Origin: Vibrio porteresiae DSM 19223 | GTDB lineage: Bacteria > Pseudomonadota > Gammaproteobacteria > Enterobacterales > Vibrionaceae | Direction of reading: 5' to 3' | Assembly (NCBI RefSeq): GCF_024347055.1 | Contig: NZ_AP024895.1 | Location: 2,542,001 to 2,606,000 of the forward strand | DNA: 64,000 bases | In this document: positions 25,132-34,745 of the stretch, one piece after another | How positions within the stretch are numbered: the first letter of the stretch is position 1 | Layout of the letters: every line of letters starts with the position of its first letter | Notes under the pieces: model-generated | Told to the model about the DNA's origin: nothing | The model's database searches: none | Seen by the model: the letters and a program-made list of their open reading frames with translations, nothing else | Position numbers and translations under genes: made by a program

Positions 25132-25833
25132 TTATTCACGTCCTGGCAACTTTTTCCAAGCTACGTTATCACGTAAATAAACCGGACTGGATTCTTCCAC
25201 CGGAACAGTGTTGCCTTTTTGCCATTCAAATTTAGCAAGGAAAGCAATATCGCGCGATTCTGGATACAAAACATCGGTGGTAGAACGTTGAAGCCCGATC
25301 TCTGCCATCTCAGTTTGGTAAGCATCCCAACCTGTGCCAACTTGTGCCCAAGTGTTGCTATCGTGACGCAAATGCGCTGCTAAGTCACTTGGTGGTATCA
25401 CACATTCATCGTCAAGTGTGATCCAGCTACCATCTTGCTGACGTTGATATTGAGCCCAGTAGACTTCATTCATCCGCGCATCGATGGCACAAGCGACGTT
25501 TTCCACACCATGCAGACGATAAGCACCTTGTGCCATAGCTGCTAACGTGGAAATACCAATCATTGGCAGATCAGCTCCCAACGCTAGGCCTTGGGCGATG
25601 CCGATGCCAATTCGAACCCCGGTGAAGCTACCAGGACCACGACCATAGGCTAACGCATCAACTTCAGCCAAAGTTACACCGGCTTCTTTCAACACTTCAT
25701 CCACCATAGGTAGAATCTTTTTCGTGTGATCGCGCGGAGCTATTTCACTACGGGAGAAAATCTCATCCCCCACCATTAATGCAACGGAGCACATCTCTGT
25801 TGCGGTATCGATGGCAAGAATTTTTGCGCTCAT
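25132..25833 (-). CDS. tsaB: tRNA threonylcarbamoyladenosine biosynthesis protein TsaB
   Basis: 233 residues. TsaB is the non-catalytic partner of TsaD in the t6A37 tRNA modification complex with TsaE. ILAIDTATEMCSVAL and AYGRGPGSFTGVRIGIGIAQGLALG are family hallmarks of the ASKHA fold without full nucleotide site. Starts 8 bases after the yoaA stop, same order as in E. coli. Confidence 0.95.
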   Translation of the reverse strand: MSAKILAIDTATEMCSVALMVGDEIFSRSEIAPRDHTKKILPMVDEVLKEAGVTLAEVDALAYGRGPGSFTGVRIGIGIAQGLALGADLPMIGISTLAAMAQGAYRLHGVENVACAIDARMNEVYWAQYQRQQDGSWITLDDECVIPPSDLAAHLRHDSNTWAQVGTGWDAYQTEMAEIGLQRSTTDVLYPESRDIAFLAKFEWQKGNTVPVEESSPVYLRDNVAWKKLPGRE

Positions 25834-25841
25834 GGATATCT

Positions 25842-27770
25842 CTAATTTGTTTCTGTTTCTGATAATGTACGAAGAAAGTCGGAAATTACCTGCAAATCTC
25901 GCGTGCGCGGAATCGGCGGTAAACTGGCGAGGAAGATACCGCCATAATCCCGAGTCACCAAGCGGTTATCACAAATGATTAATGCGCCACGGTCTTTCTT
26001 ATCTCGAATAAGTCGTCCTACACCCTGCTTTAACGTAATGACCGCTTCGGGTAATTGTACTTGAGCAAAAGGGTCTCCCCCGCGTAACCGACAATCCTCT
26101 ATGCGAGCTTTCAGTAACGGGTCATCAGGAGCGGTAAAAGGAAGTTTGTCGATGATAACACAGCTTAGGGTATCGCCTCTAACATCAATTCCTTCCCAAA
26201 AAGCCCCCGTTGCAACGAGCAAAGCGTTACCTAACTCTAAAAACTCTGCCAACGTCTTCTGTTTGCTGGTTTCACCTTGCATCAACACTGGAAGCGTCAA
26301 CCGCTCACGAAACTTCTCACCTAAATCACGCATCATGCTGTGCGACGTACACAAAAAGAAGCAGCGGCCTCGGTTCTCTTCAATCACTGGCGCGAGCATA
26401 CGCACCAATTTATCCGCCAATCCTGGGCTATTAGGCTCAGGCAAATAACGAGGGACACAGAGTTTGGCTTGATGTTCATAATCAAACGGACTTGGCAGTG
26501 AGAATTGCGCTTTCGGTTTAATGCCTAAACGCTGGGTAAAATGGCTAAAATCGTCGTTCACGGCAAGAGTTGCCGAGGTGAAAATCCATGCGCCCTGCTT
26601 TATCTCTATCTGTTCGTGAAACTTATCCGCGACCGAGAGCGGCGTAATGTGCAACGAAAAATGGCGGGGTGTGGTATCGAACCAGTAGGAATAACCGGTG
26701 ATCGACACATCGCAAACGCGTTCTAACCGAGCTTTAATCAAGCAGGCACGCTCATAAGCCGTATCGAGCAGTTGACTACGACCCAAAGCCATCTTTAATA
26801 CTTCGATGGCGAAATCTAAGCTCTCTTTGAGACGTTCCACTTCTCTTGATACCGAAGGCGACACAATGGCATCGCGCCAGTTGCCCCGATAACCGGGCTC
26901 TCCAAGCACAATACGTAAATCCATCGCGCTATTTTGGAGCTTCTCGGCCATCTTCTGGAGTTGGCGCATATCTTTCGCTTCGGTGCGATAGCCAATCTCG
27001 ATATCTTTCGCCAGTTCCTGAATTTGGCGGCTCGACAAGGATTGGCCAAAATATTGGCTGGCGATATCAGGAAGCTGATGCGCTTCATCGAAAATAAAAA
27101 CGTCGGCTTCAGGGATCAGTTCGCCAAATCCTGTCTCTTTGATCGCCAAATCGGCAAGAAACAGATGGTGGTTTACCACGACTACATCCGCGTCCATTGC
27201 CTTACGGCGGGCTTTAGAGACAAAACAGTCTTGATAACTTGGGCACTCTTTACCCAAACAGTTGTCGTTGGTTGAGGTAATCGAAGGGATGATCAAACTG
27301 TCTTCAGGCAGAGAGTCACACTCGCCCAAATCACCAGTTTTGGTCTCGGACGACCAACTGCGCACTTTGACTAATTGACTGAGCAGTGTTGGGTCAGATT
27401 CATTGGTATGGCTTTCGATCATCTGCCGACTCAAACGGTCAAGACAAAGATAGTTTGAGCGTCCTTTCAGTAATGCCGTTTTACCTAAAAAACCTAACGC
27501 ATTGACCATTAGCGGTAAATCACGATGGTATAGCTGTTCTTGCAAGTTTTTTGAGCCGGTACTAATGATAATTTTTTTACCACTTAGCAGCGCAGGAACC
27601 AAATAAGCGAAGGTTTTTCCGGTTCCGGTTCCCGCTTCAACAACGACTTGCCCATCAGTGCGAATCGCTTTCTCGATGGCTTGCGCCATGTCAATCTGAG
27701 CTTGGCGAGGTTGGAATCCGGGAATCGCTTGCCCTAAAGCGCCCTGTTGAGAGAAGGTTTTAGCGATCAT
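25842..27770 (-). CDS. yoaA: ATP-dependent DNA helicase YoaA (DinG/XPD family)
   Basis: 642 residues. Fe-S superfamily 2 helicase. Walker A VEAGTGTGKTFAYLVP, DEAH box IFDEAHQLPD, four-cysteine Fe-S cluster region (CLDRL, CDSLPED, NCLGKECPSYQDCF), and motif VI GVGRLIRDKKDRG. In E. coli YoaA works with the chi subunit of DNA polymerase III in replication repair. First gene of the tsaB-slp-fadD run. No LexA box recognised upstream. Confidence 0.92.
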   Translation of the reverse strand: MIAKTFSQQGALGQAIPGFQPRQAQIDMAQAIEKAIRTDGQVVVEAGTGTGKTFAYLVPALLSGKKIIISTGSKNLQEQLYHRDLPLMVNALGFLGKTALLKGRSNYLCLDRLSRQMIESHTNESDPTLLSQLVKVRSWSSETKTGDLGECDSLPEDSLIIPSITSTNDNCLGKECPSYQDCFVSKARRKAMDADVVVVNHHLFLADLAIKETGFGELIPEADVFIFDEAHQLPDIASQYFGQSLSSRQIQELAKDIEIGYRTEAKDMRQLQKMAEKLQNSAMDLRIVLGEPGYRGNWRDAIVSPSVSREVERLKESLDFAIEVLKMALGRSQLLDTAYERACLIKARLERVCDVSITGYSYWFDTTPRHFSLHITPLSVADKFHEQIEIKQGAWIFTSATLAVNDDFSHFTQRLGIKPKAQFSLPSPFDYEHQAKLCVPRYLPEPNSPGLADKLVRMLAPVIEENRGRCFFLCTSHSMMRDLGEKFRERLTLPVLMQGETSKQKTLAEFLELGNALLVATGAFWEGIDVRGDTLSCVIIDKLPFTAPDDPLLKARIEDCRLRGGDPFAQVQLPEAVITLKQGVGRLIRDKKDRGALIICDNRLVTRDYGGIFLASLPPIPRTRDLQVISDFLRTLSETETN

Positions 27771-27940
27771 TGCCTATTCATGGTGGAAAAAAAGATGGCG
27801 AGATTATGGCAGGTTTCTGTTGACGGCGCGACTTCGATTACATGCCGCCAACAGTCAATCAATGGCTAACTTAAAATAAATTATTCACTATCTTGAGGCT
27901 GACAACCTCTGTTTTTCGTTCGTCATCGTTTTTCATAGAG

Positions 27941-28150
27941 TCACTTTCTGTTGAGGTAACGGGTTAACCAAGCGGGGGCATCAAAACCGATTCCCTGCTC
28001 TTGTTGCATCAGCAGCACTTTGGCCGCAGCACTGGGCGAAGCTTTGGCTTCCCACATTTGGTCAAGCAATTCGTAGTCTATGTTGTTATCTCCCATGAGA
28101 GCACTAACACGTTCGATGTAGAGTTTATGAGCGAGTAGATCTTTGTCCAT
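27941..28150 (-). CDS. Small hypothetical protein, 69 residues
   Basis: Sequence MDKDLLAHKLYIERVSALMGDNN... is predicted helical and acidic, with no domain I can name. The start at 28150 has an AAGGTGA site 8 bases ahead; the upstream in-frame codons to 28219 lack one. Divergent from purU and upstream of yoaA by about 170 bases. Codon use looks normal, so it is probably real. Confidence 0.6.
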   Translation of the reverse strand: MDKDLLAHKLYIERVSALMGDNNIDYELLDQMWEAKASPSAAAKVLLMQQEQGIGFDAPAWLTRYLNRK

Positions 28151-28382
28151 AACAGTCACCTTGAGACAGCGTAATATTACCGTTTTGTCTGATTTAGACG
28201 GCATTTTCCTTACCGACACTTCAGGTCACCTAACGTCACGACGAATGCTTTTTTCTATAGAGGTTGAATCTATTCTGATTATGGATTAATTATAGTGGCT
28301 ATTCTCGAGCACGCCTCTGCCGTTTAGGCCACTCGATTTATTTTTTAACGATAAAAAAATTCTTTCACGGAAGTCGTATTTG

Positions 28383-29216
28383 ATGGAAAAGAAAACCCTG
28401 CTGACACACTGCAGCGATGAGCCAGGGCTCATCTCAAAAATCACCAACATCTGTTACAAACATCAACTGAACATCATTCATAACAGTGAGTTTGTAGACA
28501 ACACCTCTAGCCAGTTCTTTATGCGTACCGAGCTTGAAGGGTATTTCAATGACGAAACCTTCTTAGCCGACCTAGACCAGGCGTTACCTAAAGGTGCACA
28601 GCATCAGTTGGTCAGTTCAGGGCGTAAGCGCATCGTTATCCTTGTGACCAAAGAGTCTCACTGCTTAGGTGATATTCTGATGAAAAACTACGATGGTAGC
28701 TTAGACGTTGAAATTGCAGCGGTTATTGGTAACTACGATAAACTGCAAACGCTGACTGAACGTTTTGATATTCCTTACCACTTTGTGTCACACGAAGGTT
28801 TGACCCGTGATCAACACGATCAACAAGTGCTTGAAGTGATCAATCAATATCAACCAGATTACTTGGTATTAGCGAAATACATGCGCATTCTGACGCCAGA
28901 ATTTGTTAACCAATACCCACATCGCATCATTAACATTCACCACAGCTTCTTACCAGCGTTCATCGGTGCGAAACCCTATCAGCAAGCTTATGATCGTGGT
29001 GTGAAAATCATTGGTGCGACAGCACACTTTGTGACGAGCAATTTGGACGAAGGCCCAATCATCAAACAGGATGTCATTCCTGTTGACCATACCTTCAGCG
29101 CACACGATATGGCGCAGGCCGGACGTGACGTTGAGAAAAACGTCTTGAGCAAAGCCTTGGGTAAAGTGCTCAATGATCATGTTTTTGTGCTGGGTAACAA
29201 AACCATCATTCTGTAA
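28383..29216 (+). CDS. purU: Formyltetrahydrofolate deformylase PurU
   Basis: 277 residues. Hydrolyses 10-formyl-THF to THF and formate, balancing one-carbon units and supplying formate to PurT. N-terminal ACT domain (residues 5-85) and C-terminal formyl-transferase-like domain with NIHHSFLPAFIGAKPY (catalytic His) and GATAHFVTSNLDEGPII (catalytic Asp). The ATG at 28383 is 9 bases after GGAAG; a TTG three bases earlier is less likely. Monocistronic with a terminator. Confidence 0.95.
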   Translation: MEKKTLLTHCSDEPGLISKITNICYKHQLNIIHNSEFVDNTSSQFFMRTELEGYFNDETFLADLDQALPKGAQHQLVSSGRKRIVILVTKESHCLGDILMKNYDGSLDVEIAAVIGNYDKLQTLTERFDIPYHFVSHEGLTRDQHDQQVLEVINQYQPDYLVLAKYMRILTPEFVNQYPHRIINIHHSFLPAFIGAKPYQQAYDRGVKIIGATAHFVTSNLDEGPIIKQDVIPVDHTFSAHDMAQAGRDVEKNVLSKALGKVLNDHVFVLGNKTIIL

Positions 29217-29224
29217 AGCTTCCA

Positions 29225-29249
29225 CGCCCAGCCTCGCTGGGCGTTTTTG
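29225..29249 (+). terminator. Rho-independent terminator after purU
   Basis: Eight-base-pair GC-rich stem CGCCCAGC / GCTGGGCG with loop CTC followed by TTTTT, 9 bases after the purU stop. Confidence 0.9.
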
Positions 29250-29372
29250 CATCATTTCTCATCATACCCGCTATCATTGACATAAAACTGACTGACATTC
29301 CTAACCAACCCTAATGCCGGACGTGGTTGTTTGGGTATACTAGATCACGTAGGATATTCTTATCTCAACTAT

Positions 29373-29509
29373 TATACCCAAATGACCTCAAGATGCAGAC
29401 TTCAGAGCTTCATCAACGAGCACAGGTCAAGCTCAATGACGGCAAGAATGGCATTCCCTTTCAACGTCATTGGGCGCAGAAATGAGCTTGTTGAGGTTAC
29501 TTAGGTATA
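29373..29509. repeat. 137-base inverted-repeat-bounded element (MITE-like)
   Basis: The ends TATACCCAAATGACCTC and (reverse complement) TATACCTAAGTAACCTC match at 14 of 17 positions. Inside, CAAGCTCAATGACG near 29430 and CGTCATTGGG...TGAGCTTG near 29465-29491 also pair, so the whole element can fold into one long hairpin. It has no reading frame and fills the purU-sppA gap. Size, palindromic ends and lack of coding capacity fit a miniature inverted-repeat element. I believe similar sequences recur in Vibrio genomes but see only one copy here. Confidence 0.65.
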
Positions 29510-29552
29510 TTTACTATTCGTCACTCACTAACCTCCTAGTGATGGAGCACTA

Positions 29553-31406
29553 ATGAAAAAGTTATTTCGATTTATCGGCCTGATTTTTAAAGGGATATGG
29601 AAAACCATTACCTTTATTCGAGTCGCCCTGCTCAACCTGATATTTTTCGTCATTTTGGGCGCTATCATTGTCGCCTATAAACAGGCTTCTGGACCAACTG
29701 AAAGCGTAACTTCAACCCCCTCTGCATTGGTTCTCAATTTGTCTGGCCCGATTGTCGAACAGAGCACCTATCTCAATCCGATGGATTCACTAACTGGCAG
29801 TGTCTTAGGTAATGAGATGCCAAAAGAGAACGTTCTGTTCAAGGTTGTCGACACGTTACGTTACGCGAAAAACGATCCGAATGTGACCGGGTTAGTGTTG
29901 GCGTTACGCGATATGCCAGAAACCAGTTTGACCAAATTGCGTTATATCGCGAAAGCGATTAATGAATTTAAAGCGTCAGGTAAACCGGTCTTTGCTGTCG
30001 GCGATTTTTACAACCAGAGCCAGTACTATCTTGCCAGCTATGCGGACAAGATCTTCCTAGCTCCGGATGGCGCAGTGATGCTGAAAGGCTATAGTGCGTA
30101 TTCGATGTATTTCAAAACCTTACTCGATAAGTTAGACGTCACAACCCATATCTTCCGCGTTGGAACTTATAAGTCAGCGGTAGAACCTTTCATGCGCGAT
30201 GATATGTCTGATGCGGCTCGTGAATCCGCCTCGCGCTGGTTGGGGCAATTATGGGGCGCTTACATCGATGATGTTGCCAATAACCGCCATATCAAAGTCG
30301 ATACGTTAACCCCAGATATGAAGCAATTCCTAGCTCAATTTAAAGCAGCCAATGGCAATCTTGCAGAACTCTCTCTCAAAGCAGGGTTGGTTGATAAGCT
30401 TGCCACACGTGCACAAATTCGTACCGAATTGGCGAAGACTTTTGGCAGCGATGGGGTCGATAGCTATAACGCCATCAGTTACTACGACTACTTAGGTCAA
30501 GTCCCTAACGTGCCAAACACCGCTAAAGATCGTGTTGCCGTGATTGTGGCAAGTGGCACGATTATGGATGGCTCGCAGCCACGTGGCACTGTTGGTGGCG
30601 ATAACCTTGCCGCACAACTGCGTGATGCACGTAATGACAAACACGTGAAAGCCGTTGTTCTACGTGTCGACAGCCCTGGAGGCAGCGCATTTGCTTCGGA
30701 AGTGATTCGTAATGAACTGGAAGCATTAAAAGCCTCTGGCAAGCCTGTCGTCGTTTCAATGTCGAGCCTTGCCGCATCCGGTGGTTATTGGATTTCCATG
30801 AGCGCCGATAAAATCGTTGCTCAGCCGACTACACTCACCGGTTCTATCGGTATCTTTAGTGTGATTACCACCTTTGAAAAAGGGCTATCTAAGATTGGGG
30901 TCTCCACTGACGGTGTGGGCACGACGCCATTTTCTGGTGTAGGGGTCACGACAGGTCTGAGTGATGGAGCCAAACAAGCGCTGCAAATGGGTATTGAGCA
31001 TGGTTATCAACGCTTTATCTCATTGGTAGGTGAAAACCGTCATCTCTCGCTGAAACAGGTAGATAGCATAGCTCAAGGCCATGTTTGGACCGGCCAAGAT
31101 GCGCTACGTCTTGGTTTAGTCGATAAACTGGGTGATTTTGATGATGCTGTAGCGTTAGCGGCACAATTGGCAAAATTGCAACATTATCAATTGGATTGGA
31201 TTGATGAACCATTGTCACCAACCCAACAGATTCTGCAAGACATCCTCAGTGAAGCCCATGCTAGCCTTGGTGTGAATATCGAAAGTTGGATTCCTGCGGC
31301 GTTGAAGCCAGCCGCGAAACAGCTAACGGAGAGCGCGAGCATCCTGAGCAGTTTTAACGACCCACAAGGACAATACGCGTTCTGTTTGCCTTGCCAAGTA
31401 GAATAA
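29553..31406 (+). CDS. sppA: Signal peptide peptidase SppA (protease IV)
   Basis: 617 residues. Inner-membrane serine protease that degrades cleaved signal peptides in the periplasm. N-terminal membrane anchor about residues 20-42; tandem S49 domains. The catalytic Lys is in RVGTYKSAVEPF and the nucleophile Ser in MSSLAASGGYWIS of the second domain, preceded by VDSPGGSAFASE. Length matches the E. coli 67K form. ATG preceded by GATGGAG. Confidence 0.96.
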   Translation: MKKLFRFIGLIFKGIWKTITFIRVALLNLIFFVILGAIIVAYKQASGPTESVTSTPSALVLNLSGPIVEQSTYLNPMDSLTGSVLGNEMPKENVLFKVVDTLRYAKNDPNVTGLVLALRDMPETSLTKLRYIAKAINEFKASGKPVFAVGDFYNQSQYYLASYADKIFLAPDGAVMLKGYSAYSMYFKTLLDKLDVTTHIFRVGTYKSAVEPFMRDDMSDAARESASRWLGQLWGAYIDDVANNRHIKVDTLTPDMKQFLAQFKAANGNLAELSLKAGLVDKLATRAQIRTELAKTFGSDGVDSYNAISYYDYLGQVPNVPNTAKDRVAVIVASGTIMDGSQPRGTVGGDNLAAQLRDARNDKHVKAVVLRVDSPGGSAFASEVIRNELEALKASGKPVVVSMSSLAASGGYWISMSADKIVAQPTTLTGSIGIFSVITTFEKGLSKIGVSTDGVGTTPFSGVGVTTGLSDGAKQALQMGIEHGYQRFISLVGENRHLSLKQVDSIAQGHVWTGQDALRLGLVDKLGDFDDAVALAAQLAKLQHYQLDWIDEPLSPTQQILQDILSEAHASLGVNIESWIPAALKPAAKQLTESASILSSFNDPQGQYAFCLPCQVE

Positions 31407-31428
31407 GGATTGACAAAATGTCGACACT

Positions 31429-31450
31429 GCCGCCACTTGGCGGCCGTTTT
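31429..31450 (+). terminator. Rho-independent terminator after sppA
   Basis: Six-base-pair all-GC stem GCCGCC / GGCGGC with loop ACTT and a TTTTCTTTTC tail, about 20 bases past the sppA stop. Confidence 0.85.
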
Positions 31451-31489
31451 CTTTTCTCACTTCACCACGACGCAAACGTTTAACTAATT

Positions 31490-31503
31490 TGCATAATTAT
31501 GCA
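31490..31503. promoter_or_regulatory. TGCATAATTATGCA palindrome upstream of ansA
   Basis: A perfect 14-base palindrome about 120 bases before ansA. It resembles one ArgR half-operator (TGNATNNNNATNCA), but a properly spaced partner box is not evident: the nearest ATTCAT at 31516 is out of phase. Possible operator, weak. Confidence 0.25.
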
Positions 31504-31623
31504 CCAATAATCGCTATTCATAAGCAAAATAAAATCATGCGCTTTTTCTAGCACCTATTTTTATTCTGAAACTTTTCGCTATAATCCCCACTCTGTTCCC
31601 TACTACATGAGTGATTTCTAGCA

Positions 31624-32637
31624 ATGGCCAGAAAACATATCTATATCGCCTACACAGGCGGCACCATCGGTATGACAAAGTCAGATCATGGCTATGTACC
31701 GGTAGCTGGATTTATGGAAAAACAACTGGCAAGCATGCCAGAATTCCACCGTCAGGAAATGCCTGAATTTACCATTCATGAATATGATCCGTTGATTGAC
31801 TCATCAGACATGACACCGGAAGATTGGCAAAAAATTGCTGACGACATCCGTGATAACTACGATAAATACGATGGTTTTGTCATTTTGCACGGCACGGATA
31901 CGATGGCGTACACCGCGTCAGCTCTATCATTCATGCTGGAAAATCTTGGCAAACCAGTGATCGTTACTGGTTCACAAATTCCACTTGCGGAATTGCGCTC
32001 AGATGGTCAAGCCAACCTATTGAACGCACTACACATCGCAGCAAATTACCCAATTAACGAAGTGACCCTGTTCTTCAATAATCACTTGATGCGCGGTAAC
32101 CGCAGCGTGAAATCGCATGCCGATGGCTTCAATGCGTTTACTTCACCAAACTTGCCACCGCTACTTGAGGCGGGGATCAACATCCAAGTGGCTAACTTCG
32201 TGAAAGTAGATGACAAGCCACAAGGCGCGTTCCGCGTACATAACATCACACCACAACCTATCGGTGTGATTACCATGTACCCAGGCATCTCCCATGAAGT
32301 GATTCGCAACACGCTACTTCAACCAGTTAACGCCATGATCCTGCTGACGTTTGGCGTGGGTAACGCACCGCAAAATCCTGAACTGCTTGCTCATTTACAT
32401 GAGGCTTCAGAGCGTGGCGTGATCGTGGTGAACTTAACCCAATGTCTAGCGGGCAAAGTAAACATGGGTGGCTACGCAACAGGTTGTGCCCTGCATGACG
32501 CAGGCGTGATCAGTGGTTACGATATGACACCAGAGGCCGCTCTGGCGAAATTGCACTACTTGCTAAGCCAAAATCTCACTTACGAACAAGTCAAAGAGCA
32601 AATGCAGCAAGTTCTGCGTGGTGAAATGACACTCTAA
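31624..32637 (+). CDS. ansA: Type I (cytoplasmic) L-asparaginase
   Basis: 337 residues. Hydrolyses asparagine to aspartate and ammonia. The nucleophile Thr lies in YTGGTIGM near the N terminus and the second catalytic pair in LHGTDTMAYTASALS. Absence of a signal peptide and the length fit the low-affinity cytoplasmic AnsA rather than the periplasmic AnsB. Followed by its own terminator. Confidence 0.95.
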   Translation: MARKHIYIAYTGGTIGMTKSDHGYVPVAGFMEKQLASMPEFHRQEMPEFTIHEYDPLIDSSDMTPEDWQKIADDIRDNYDKYDGFVILHGTDTMAYTASALSFMLENLGKPVIVTGSQIPLAELRSDGQANLLNALHIAANYPINEVTLFFNNHLMRGNRSVKSHADGFNAFTSPNLPPLLEAGINIQVANFVKVDDKPQGAFRVHNITPQPIGVITMYPGISHEVIRNTLLQPVNAMILLTFGVGNAPQNPELLAHLHEASERGVIVVNLTQCLAGKVNMGGYATGCALHDAGVISGYDMTPEAALAKLHYLLSQNLTYEQVKEQMQQVLRGEMTL

Positions 32638-32660
32638 GTGTTGGTTGCTTTACGAAAACG

Positions 32661-32687
32661 AAGCCCCGTGATGACGGGGCTTTTTAT
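32661..32687. terminator. Terminator between ansA and yeaC
   Basis: Nine-base-pair stem AAGCCCCGT / ACGGGGCTT with loop GATG, then TTTTTATT. It terminates ansA and may also serve the convergent yeaC gene. Confidence 0.9.
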
Positions 32688-32719
32688 TGAGTAACGCCTT
32701 TATCTGGTTAAAGTTTGCG

Positions 32720-33010
32720 CTATCGCAAATCGCTATTTGGATTTACTCTTATTATATCTTCTTGATTAGATTGAAAACGTTTTTTAAGCTCAGCTTTGGA
32801 CTTGAAGACGATTTCACCCTCAGTGCTGATACTCATGTGATCGGGATTCACATTGTGTTTTGCTTGATACAACATCACAGCTTGCATACAAGAATCTCGC
32901 TGCTCAACAGAAAGTGGTGTACCTTCAGGCCACTTCCCTGTTTCAACGGCGTATAGCAAACGCTCGTAAGCTTCTGGGGTAATCGCATTAATCAATTGAT
33001 CTCTGTCCAT
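32720..33010 (-). CDS. yeaC: YeaC family protein (DUF1315)
   Basis: 96 residues. MDRDQLINAITPEAYERLLYAVETGKWPEGTPLSVEQRDSCMQ and the HNVNPDHMSISTEGEIVFKSK block match E. coli YeaC closely. Small cytoplasmic protein of unknown function. Convergent with ansA; the E. coli homologue is also near ansA. Confidence 0.9.
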   Translation of the reverse strand: MDRDQLINAITPEAYERLLYAVETGKWPEGTPLSVEQRDSCMQAVMLYQAKHNVNPDHMSISTEGEIVFKSKAELKKRFQSNQEDIIRVNPNSDLR

Positions 33011-33137
33011 GACGTGTTCTCACTTTACGAAAGGATGAGCCCTACCGCTCAACTCTGATGAGTAACACCATATCTCGCTGGAAGTTTGAGTCAAGAAAGG
33101 CTAAATAGTTAAGTGTTATCGATCACAAGCGAACTCT

Positions 33138-33992
33138 ATGAATAGCATAAAATTTGCAGCACTTGTGCTTGTCACCGCGAGCATGAGTGGGTGCTTTGAA
33201 AACCGGAACAACACAGACAAGCTCTGTGCTGAAAATCCCAACTTGCGGTGTGAACGTCTCAACATCTCCGATGGCCAATGCCGCGTAGCACGGACGGATT
33301 TGATTTGGCATCGTTTCGAAGTATTGAAAAACGATACCGTGGACAATAAAATTTCTGAGTTCCACTACCTTGCTAAGTACAAAAAGTGTATGGAATTGGC
33401 ATCGCAAATTCGAGCGATCGACCAAACCGAATTAAAGCAAATTCGTTTTCAAGCAATGCAAAATGCCGCTGAAGATCAACATGACTTGATTGAAGCCATT
33501 CGCCAAAGTAAAACCCCCCAAGCGTATTACTTCCTTTGGAGCCAGATTGGCGATAAAAGTGCGCAGCGAGAATTTTTGCAGATGGAAGGCAAACCGCAGC
33601 TAGAATCCACTGAAATGCAATACGCACTAGCGACCTTCTATACTCAGCGTGACCATAAAAAAACGATCATTTTACTCAATCACGCGCTAGAGCTGGCGCC
33701 AGACGATAACGTGAACATCGACATTTTCAAATCGCTCGCGAGTACGCATCAACTGCTTAACCAGAGAGAATATGCCTACATTTGGGCCAAGGTGAGCCAA
33801 CACTATGGCGTACAAATTGCCTCAGCTAAAGATCTGCAACTGCTCTATGGCTTTAGTGATGATGAATATGGTGAATTAGATAAAATCGCCGACAATGTGG
33901 TTGCCGCATTGAAGGTTGGTCAATACCACGCCTCAATGATCAAAAATCAGTTAGCGGCTCTAGCAACACCCGATCCTGCGCCTAACGAATAG
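33138..33992 (+). CDS. DUF2989 lipoprotein
   Basis: 284 residues. Signal peptide with lipobox SMSGC (Cys about residue 19), followed by a cysteine-bearing N-terminal region (LCAENPNLRCERL, GQCRVARTDL) and a helical repeat-like domain: residues about 125-235 (STEMQYALATFY, KTIILLNHALELAPDD, FKSLASTHQLLNQREYAYIWAKV) look like TPR/Sel1-type helical pairs. Matches the DUF2989 family of Vibrionaceae and relatives. Likely periplasm-facing lipoprotein; function unknown. Confidence 0.8.
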   Translation: MNSIKFAALVLVTASMSGCFENRNNTDKLCAENPNLRCERLNISDGQCRVARTDLIWHRFEVLKNDTVDNKISEFHYLAKYKKCMELASQIRAIDQTELKQIRFQAMQNAAEDQHDLIEAIRQSKTPQAYYFLWSQIGDKSAQREFLQMEGKPQLESTEMQYALATFYTQRDHKKTIILLNHALELAPDDNVNIDIFKSLASTHQLLNQREYAYIWAKVSQHYGVQIASAKDLQLLYGFSDDEYGELDKIADNVVAALKVGQYHASMIKNQLAALATPDPAPNE

Positions 33993-34020
33993 TTTGAACA
34001 CGAACTAGTTTTGCATAACA

Positions 34021-34048
34021 GCCCTCACCTCTGGAGTGAGGGCTTTTC
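34021..34048. terminator. Terminator between DUF2989 gene and msrB
   Basis: Eight-base-pair stem GCCCTCAC / GTGAGGGC, seven-base loop, TTTTCTTTTC tail on the plus strand, just after the DUF2989 stop. Confidence 0.85.
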
Positions 34049-34114
34049 TTTTCACCACACAAAATCATGGTTGCTACAACACATGTAACGTGCTGCAAAA
34101 GTGAAACAAAAAGA

Positions 34115-34519
34115 TCATTTTTTGTTAAAAACTAACGAAACTGAGTTCACACAATACCGTTCACCTGTGGTTTGCGGACCATCAGGAAAAACGTGGCCTA
34201 GGTGGCTATCGCACGCTGCACATCGGATCTCAGTACGCACCATTCCGTGACTGAAGTCATCTATATAGCGAATCGCCTCAGCACTGATCGGCGCATCAAA
34301 ACTAGGCCAGCCACACCCTGAGTCATATTTGTTCTCAGAAACGAATAACGGTGCCTGACAGCACGTACAGTGGTAGATCCCCGTCTCTTTGTTATGCAAC
34401 AAGGTCCCAGAGTATGGCATCTCCGTTCCTTGCTCGCGGCACACTCGGTATTGTTCTTCTGTTAAGAACTGACGCCAATAGTCATTTGATTTTAATTTAT
34501 TTTCTTCATTATTGTTCAC
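34115..34519 (-). CDS. msrB: Peptide-methionine (R)-S-oxide reductase MsrB
   Basis: About 134 residues from the chosen GTG start. Reduces the R epimer of methionine sulfoxide in proteins. Two zinc-binding Cys pairs (CTCC and CAAC), SGCGWPSFDAPI, and the catalytic Cys in GERYCVNSVSLVF. The GTG start has AGAGAG at good spacing; a TTG 12 codons upstream (34555) has no clear site and would add a non-conserved extension. Divergent from gapA. Confidence 0.93.
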   Translation of the reverse strand: MNNNEENKLKSNDYWRQFLTEEQYRVCREQGTEMPYSGTLLHNKETGIYHCTCCQAPLFVSENKYDSGCGWPSFDAPISAEAIRYIDDFSHGMVRTEIRCAACDSHLGHVFPDGPQTTGERYCVNSVSLVFNKK

Positions 34520-34745
34520 GTATAACTCTCTTATTCTGGCTGATGGTTTTGTCAATTTTTTCTAATAAAACTTGCATCACAAATGATTTGTAGCACATAC
34601 TTTTTGACTATGCTATGGCAGATGATTTATTGACAAATTACCTAACATAACATGACATTTTTCGTTAGCTGGCAGTCTATCTTTCGTTGTCACGTGCAAA
34701 AAATAATCAGTCGTGACAGATTGTTAAAAAAAGCACCGCTTTTTT

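Noticed and set aside
33116..33425. Minus-strand frames opposite the DUF2989 lipoprotein
   Set aside because: The plus strand has a clear lipobox, start and terminator; the antisense frames have none.
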